A stretch of DNA of 64,000 bases, from assembly GCA_030435675.1 (NCBI GenBank), contig CM059624.1, positions 11,246,769 through 11,310,768 of the forward strand, given 5' to 3'. Position 1 is the first letter of the stretch; the number at the start of each line of letters is the position of its first letter. The notes beneath the pieces are model-generated. The model saw only the letters and a program-made list of their open reading frames with translations. It had not been told where the DNA came from and ran no database searches. The position numbers were made by a program, and so were the translations under genes. Source of the DNA: Steinernema hermaphroditum (lineage: Eukaryota; Nematoda; Chromadorea; Rhabditida; Steinernematidae). Positions 60,225 through 64,000 of the stretch are shown here, one piece after another.

Positions 60225-62988
60225 TTGGAGCAGGAGGGTCAGATGCAGAACTCTTTGTATGAACAAGGCCCTATCTGTCTCGAATTGAAAGTTTTGCAGG
60301 AAACTAAGATAGTCCACAGGAAATCCAACGAGAGTAGGCGCGTTCGATCAGGCTCGTGCAGTTCTACAAGATCCAATCATAAAAATGCTATGGTACTTTG
60401 GAGCAGGAGGGTCAGATGCAGAACTCTTTGCATGAACAAGGCCCTATCTGTCTCGAATTGAAAGTTTTGCAGAAAACTAAGATAGTCCACAGGAAATCCA
60501 ACGAGAGTAGGCGCGTTCGATCAGGCTCGTGCAGTTCTACAAGATCCAATCATAAAAATGCTATGGTACTTTGGAGCAGGAGGGGTCAGATGCAGAACTC
60601 TTTGTATGAACAAGGCCCTATCTGTCTCGAATTGAAAGTTTTGCAGGAAACTAAGATAGTCCACAGGAAATCCAACGAGAGTAGGCGCGTTCGATCAGGC
60701 TCGTGCAGTTCTACAAGATCCAATCATAAAAATGCTATGGTACTTTGGAGCAGGAGGGTCAGATGCAGAACTCTTTGTATGAACAAGGCCCTATCTGTCT
60801 CGAATTGAAAGTTTTGCAGGAAACTAAGATAGTCCACAGGAAATCCAACGAGAGTAGGCGCGTTCGATCAGGCTCGTGCAGTTCTACAAGATCCAATCAT
60901 AAAAATGCTATGGTACTTTGGAGCAGGAGGGTCAGATGCAGAACTCTTTGTATGAACAAGGCCCTATCTGTCTCGAATTGAAAGTTTTGCAGGAAACTAA
61001 GATAGTCCACAGGAAATCCAACGAGAGTAGGCGCGTTCGATCAGGCTCGTGCAGTTCTACAAGATCCAATCATAAAAATGCTATGGTACTTTGGAGCAGG
61101 AGGGGTCAGATGCAGAACTCTTTGTATGAACAAGGCCCTATCTGTCTCGAATTGAAAGTTTTGCAGGAAACTAAGATAGTCCACAGGAAATCCAACGAGA
61201 GTAGGCGCGTTCGATCAGGCTCGTGCAGTTCTACAAGATCCAATCATAAAAATGCTATGGTACTTTGGAGCAGGAGGGTCAGATGCAGAACTCTTTGCAT
61301 GAACAAGGCCCTATCTGTCTCGAATTGAAAGTTTTGCAGGAAACTAAGATAGTCCACAGTAAATCCCAACGAGAGTAGGCGCGTTCGATCAGGCTCGTGC
61401 AGTTCTACAAGATCCAATCATAAAAATGCTATGGTACTTTGGAGCAGGAGGGTCAGATGCAGAACTCTTTGTATGAACAAGGCCCTATCTGTCTCGAATT
61501 GAAAGTTTTGCAGGAAACTAAGATAGTCCACAGGAAATCCAACGAGAGTAGGCGCGTTCGATCAGGCTCGTGCAGTTCTACAAGATCCAATCATAAAAAT
61601 GCTATGGTACTTTGGAGCAGGAGGGTCAGATGCAGAACTCTTTGTATGAACAAGGCCCTATCTGTCTCGAATTGAAAGTTTTGCAGGAAACTAAGATAGT
61701 CCACAGGAAATCCAACGAGAGTAGGCGCGTTCGATCAGGCTCGTGCAGTTCTACAAGATCCAATCATAAAAATGCTATGGTACTTTGGAGCAGGAGGGTC
61801 AGATGCAGAACTCTTTGTATGAACAAGGCCCTATCTGTCTCGAATTGAAAGTTTTGCAGGAAACTAAGATAGTCCACAGGAAATCCAACGAGAGTAGGCG
61901 CGTTCGATCAGGCTCGTGCAGTTCTACAAGATCCAATCATAAAAATGCTATGGTACTTTGGAGCAGGAGGGTCAGATGCAGAACTCTTTGTATGAACAAG
62001 GGCCCTATCTGTCTCGAATTGAAAGTTTTGCAGGAAACTAAGATAGTCCACAGGAAACCCAACGAGAGATAGGCGCGTTCGATCAGGCTCGTGCAGTTCT
62101 ACAAGATCCAATCATAAAAATGCTATGGTACTTTGGAGCAGGAGGGTCAGATGCAGAACTCTTTGTGTGAACAAGGGCCCTATCTGTCTCGAATTGAAAG
62201 TTTTGCAGGAAACTAAGATAGTCCACAGGAAATCCCAACGAGAGTAGGCGCGTTCGATCAGGCTCGTGCAGTTCTACAAGATCCAATCATAAAAATGCTA
62301 TGGTACTTTGGAGCAGGAGGGTCAGATGCAGAACTCTTTGGTGTGAACAAGGGCCCTATCTGTCTCGAATTGAAAGTTTTGCAGGAAACTAAGATAGTCC
62401 ACAGGAAATCCAACGAGAGTAGGCGCGTTCGATCAGGCTCGTGCAGTTCTACAAGATCCAATCATAAAAATGCTATGGTACTTTGGAGCAGGAGGGTCAG
62501 ATGCAGAACTCTTTGTATGAACAAGGCCCTATCTGTCTCGAATTGAAAGTTTTGCAGGAAACTAAGATAGTCCACAGTAAATCCAACGGGAATAGGCGCG
62601 TTCGATCAGGCTCGTGCAGTTCTACAAGAACCAATCATAAAAATGCTATGGTACTTTGGAGCAGGAGGGTCAGATGCAGAGCTCTTTGCATGAACAAGGC
62701 CCTATCTGTCTCGAATTGAAAGTTTTGCAGGAAACTAAGATAGTCCACAGTAATCCCAACGGGAATAGGCGCGTTCGATCAGGCTCGTGCAGTTCTACAA
62801 GATCCAATCATAAAAATGCTATGGTACTTTGGAGCAGGAGGGTCAGATGCAGAACTCTTGGTGTGAACAAGGGCCCTATCTGTCTCGAATTGAAAGTTTT
62901 GCAGGAAACTAAGATAGTCCACAGGAAACCCAACGAGAGTAGGCGCGTTCGATCAGGCTCGTGCAGTTCTACAAGATCCAATCATAAA
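60225..62988 (+). repeat. Block F: type C monomers, then B-like monomers up to the gap
   Basis: From 60,225 the array returns to the CTTTGTATGAAC, GGAAATCCAACGAGAG form. Units at 61,439, 61,612 and 61,785 look identical to block C. One odd base is GCAGAAAACTAAG at 60,470. From about 61,990, AAGGGCCC, CCCAACGAGAGATAGG (62,060) and CTTTGTGTGAAC forms appear. Near 62,570-62,760 AACGGGAAT monomers return, with GAGCTCTTTGCATG. So the marker order near the gap runs back through types seen on the left. Confidence 0.75.
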
Positions 62989-63488
62989 NNNNNNNNNNNN
63001 NNNNNNNNNNNNNNNNNNNNNNNNNNNNNNNNNNNNNNNNNNNNNNNNNNNNNNNNNNNNNNNNNNNNNNNNNNNNNNNNNNNNNNNNNNNNNNNNNNNN
63101 NNNNNNNNNNNNNNNNNNNNNNNNNNNNNNNNNNNNNNNNNNNNNNNNNNNNNNNNNNNNNNNNNNNNNNNNNNNNNNNNNNNNNNNNNNNNNNNNNNNN
63201 NNNNNNNNNNNNNNNNNNNNNNNNNNNNNNNNNNNNNNNNNNNNNNNNNNNNNNNNNNNNNNNNNNNNNNNNNNNNNNNNNNNNNNNNNNNNNNNNNNNN
63301 NNNNNNNNNNNNNNNNNNNNNNNNNNNNNNNNNNNNNNNNNNNNNNNNNNNNNNNNNNNNNNNNNNNNNNNNNNNNNNNNNNNNNNNNNNNNNNNNNNNN
63401 NNNNNNNNNNNNNNNNNNNNNNNNNNNNNNNNNNNNNNNNNNNNNNNNNNNNNNNNNNNNNNNNNNNNNNNNNNNNNNNNNNNNNNNN
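62989..63488. other. Assembly gap, exactly 500 N
   Basis: Five hundred N separate the two satellite segments. The left side ends at ATCATAAA and the right side begins at ACTGCACGAGCC. A round-number gap is a placeholder inserted by scaffolding software, not a measured length. The true missing sequence may be much longer and probably contains more satellite. Confidence 0.97.
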
Positions 63489-64000
63489 ACTGCACGAGCC
63501 TGATTGAACGCGCCTATTCCCGCTCGGTTTACTGTGGACTATCTTAGTTTCCTGCAAAACTTTCAATTCGAGACAGTTAGGGCCTTGTTCATACAAAGAG
63601 TTCTGCATCTGACCCCTCCGCTCCAAAGTACCATAGCATTTTTATGATTGGATCTTGTAGAACTGCACGAGCCTGATCGAACGCGCCTATTCCCGTTCGG
63701 TTTACTGTGGACTATCTTAGTTTCCTGCAAAACTTTCAATTCGAGACAGATAGGGCCTTGTTCATACAAAGAGTTCTGCATCTGACCCCTCCGCTCCAAA
63801 GTACCATAGCATTTTTATGATTGGATCTTGTAGAACTGCACGAGCCTGATCGAACGCGCCTACTCTCGTTGGGTTTCCTGTGGACTATCTTAGTTTCCTG
63901 CAAAACTTTCAATTCGAGACAGCAGGGTCCTTGCTCATACAAAGAGTTCTGCATCTGACCCCTCCTGCTCCAAAGTACCATAGCATTTTTATGATTGGAT
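63489..64000 (-). repeat. Satellite array in opposite orientation
   Basis: Read on the minus strand, these are about three monomers of the same satellite, 173 bp apart (shared GGAGCGGAGGGGTC starts near 63,626 and 63,799). They carry GCGGAGGGG or GCAGGAGGGG with GCAGAACTC, and CCTAACTG, CCTATCTG or CCCTGCTG. Two have a spelling not seen left of the gap: GTAAACCGAACGGGAAT (about 63,690-63,707) and GTAAACCGAGCGGGAAT (about 63,517-63,534). The array continues past the window end. Whether the flip is real or a scaffolding choice cannot be told here. Confidence 0.93.

Larger units (their letters stand above)
1..62988 (+). repeat. Satellite DNA array, ~173-175 bp monomers, head to tail
   Basis: The same unit recurs without interruption across the whole interval. 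For example, TTGGAGCAGGAGGGTCAG recurs at 119, 292, 465 and 638, then at 27,982, 28,155 and 28,328, and at 61,439, 61,612 and 61,785, always about 173 bp apart. Typical lengths are 173 (AAGGCCC), 174 (AAGGGCCC) and 175 (extra T in CTCTTTGG or extra A in GTAAATCCC). Deleted forms go down to about 161 bp. I see no transposon, unique sequence or other satellite inside. A monomer near nucleosome-plus-linker size is typical of centromeric satellites in plants and animals, but a centromeric role here is inference. I do not recognise the family. Strand is given for the orientation carrying TTGGAGCAGG; it has no transcriptional meaning. Confidence 0.98.

Noticed and set aside
1..62988. CRISPR array
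   Set aside because: There are no unique spacers between short repeats; the whole 173-bp unit repeats.
62656..63507. Open frames running through the N gap
   Set aside because: They consist of undefined residues from the 500 N and join segments of opposite orientation; they have no meaning.
1..64000. Ribosomal DNA spacer, tRNA genes or a multicopy gene family
   Set aside because: No rRNA or complete tRNA sequence is recognisable and no unit contains anything beyond the 173-bp monomer.

Overview
The window holds no recognisable gene. It is one very long satellite DNA array with monomers of about 173-175 bp, head to tail on the + strand from base 1 to 62,988. By spacing that is roughly 360 monomers. 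A run of exactly 500 N follows (62,989-63,488), then about three more monomers in the opposite orientation (63,489-64,000). Nucleosome-scale monomers, tens of kilobases of near-identical tandem copies, higher-order repeats and a fixed-size scaffold gap all point to a long-read, scaffolded eukaryotic assembly, in a centromeric, pericentromeric or other heterochromatic satellite block. I do not recognise the monomer as a named satellite family and cannot place the organism. A hand count of one representative monomer (27,982-28,154) gives 77 G+C in 173 bases (44.5%) and 6 CpG.

Layout by monomer type. (A) 1-2,123: monomers with AACGAGAG. (B) 2,124-22,860: monomers with AACGGGA, mostly 174-175 bp; from about 14,930 the CTCTTTGGTATG form (one base longer) is common. 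(Transition) 22,861-25,640: the two types mixed. (C) 25,641-29,020: a highly homogenised AACGAGAG type of 173 bp. (D) 29,021-46,123: diversified monomers with GGAGGGGTC, GCATAAC, CCTAACTG, GATGGAATC and GTTCAATC variants, in dimer to 9-mer cycles. (E) 46,124-60,224: CTTTGCATG monomers with clear higher-order repeats, notably a 1,384-bp 8-mer duplicated at 47,336-50,103 and a roughly 2.4-kb 14-mer duplicated at 55,420-60,224. (F) 60,225-62,988: a return to type C, then B-like monomers up to the gap.

Many open reading frames cross the array, one of 488 codons. They are a by-product of repeat length: 174 is divisible by 3, so runs of 174-bp monomers stay open, and any 173- or 175-bp monomer breaks the frame. 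The breaks are frequent and unselected, so none is annotated as coding.

The most interesting structure is the higher-order organisation of the right half and one hypervariable 13-bp spot. This spot lies between AAAAAT and GGAGC, just before one monomer class. It carries many different small deletions, and these differ even between HOR copies that otherwise match at every marker I compared. An AT-converted patch near 5,876-5,937 and the orientation flip across the gap are likely places where assembly or consensus quality, rather than biology, needs checking first.
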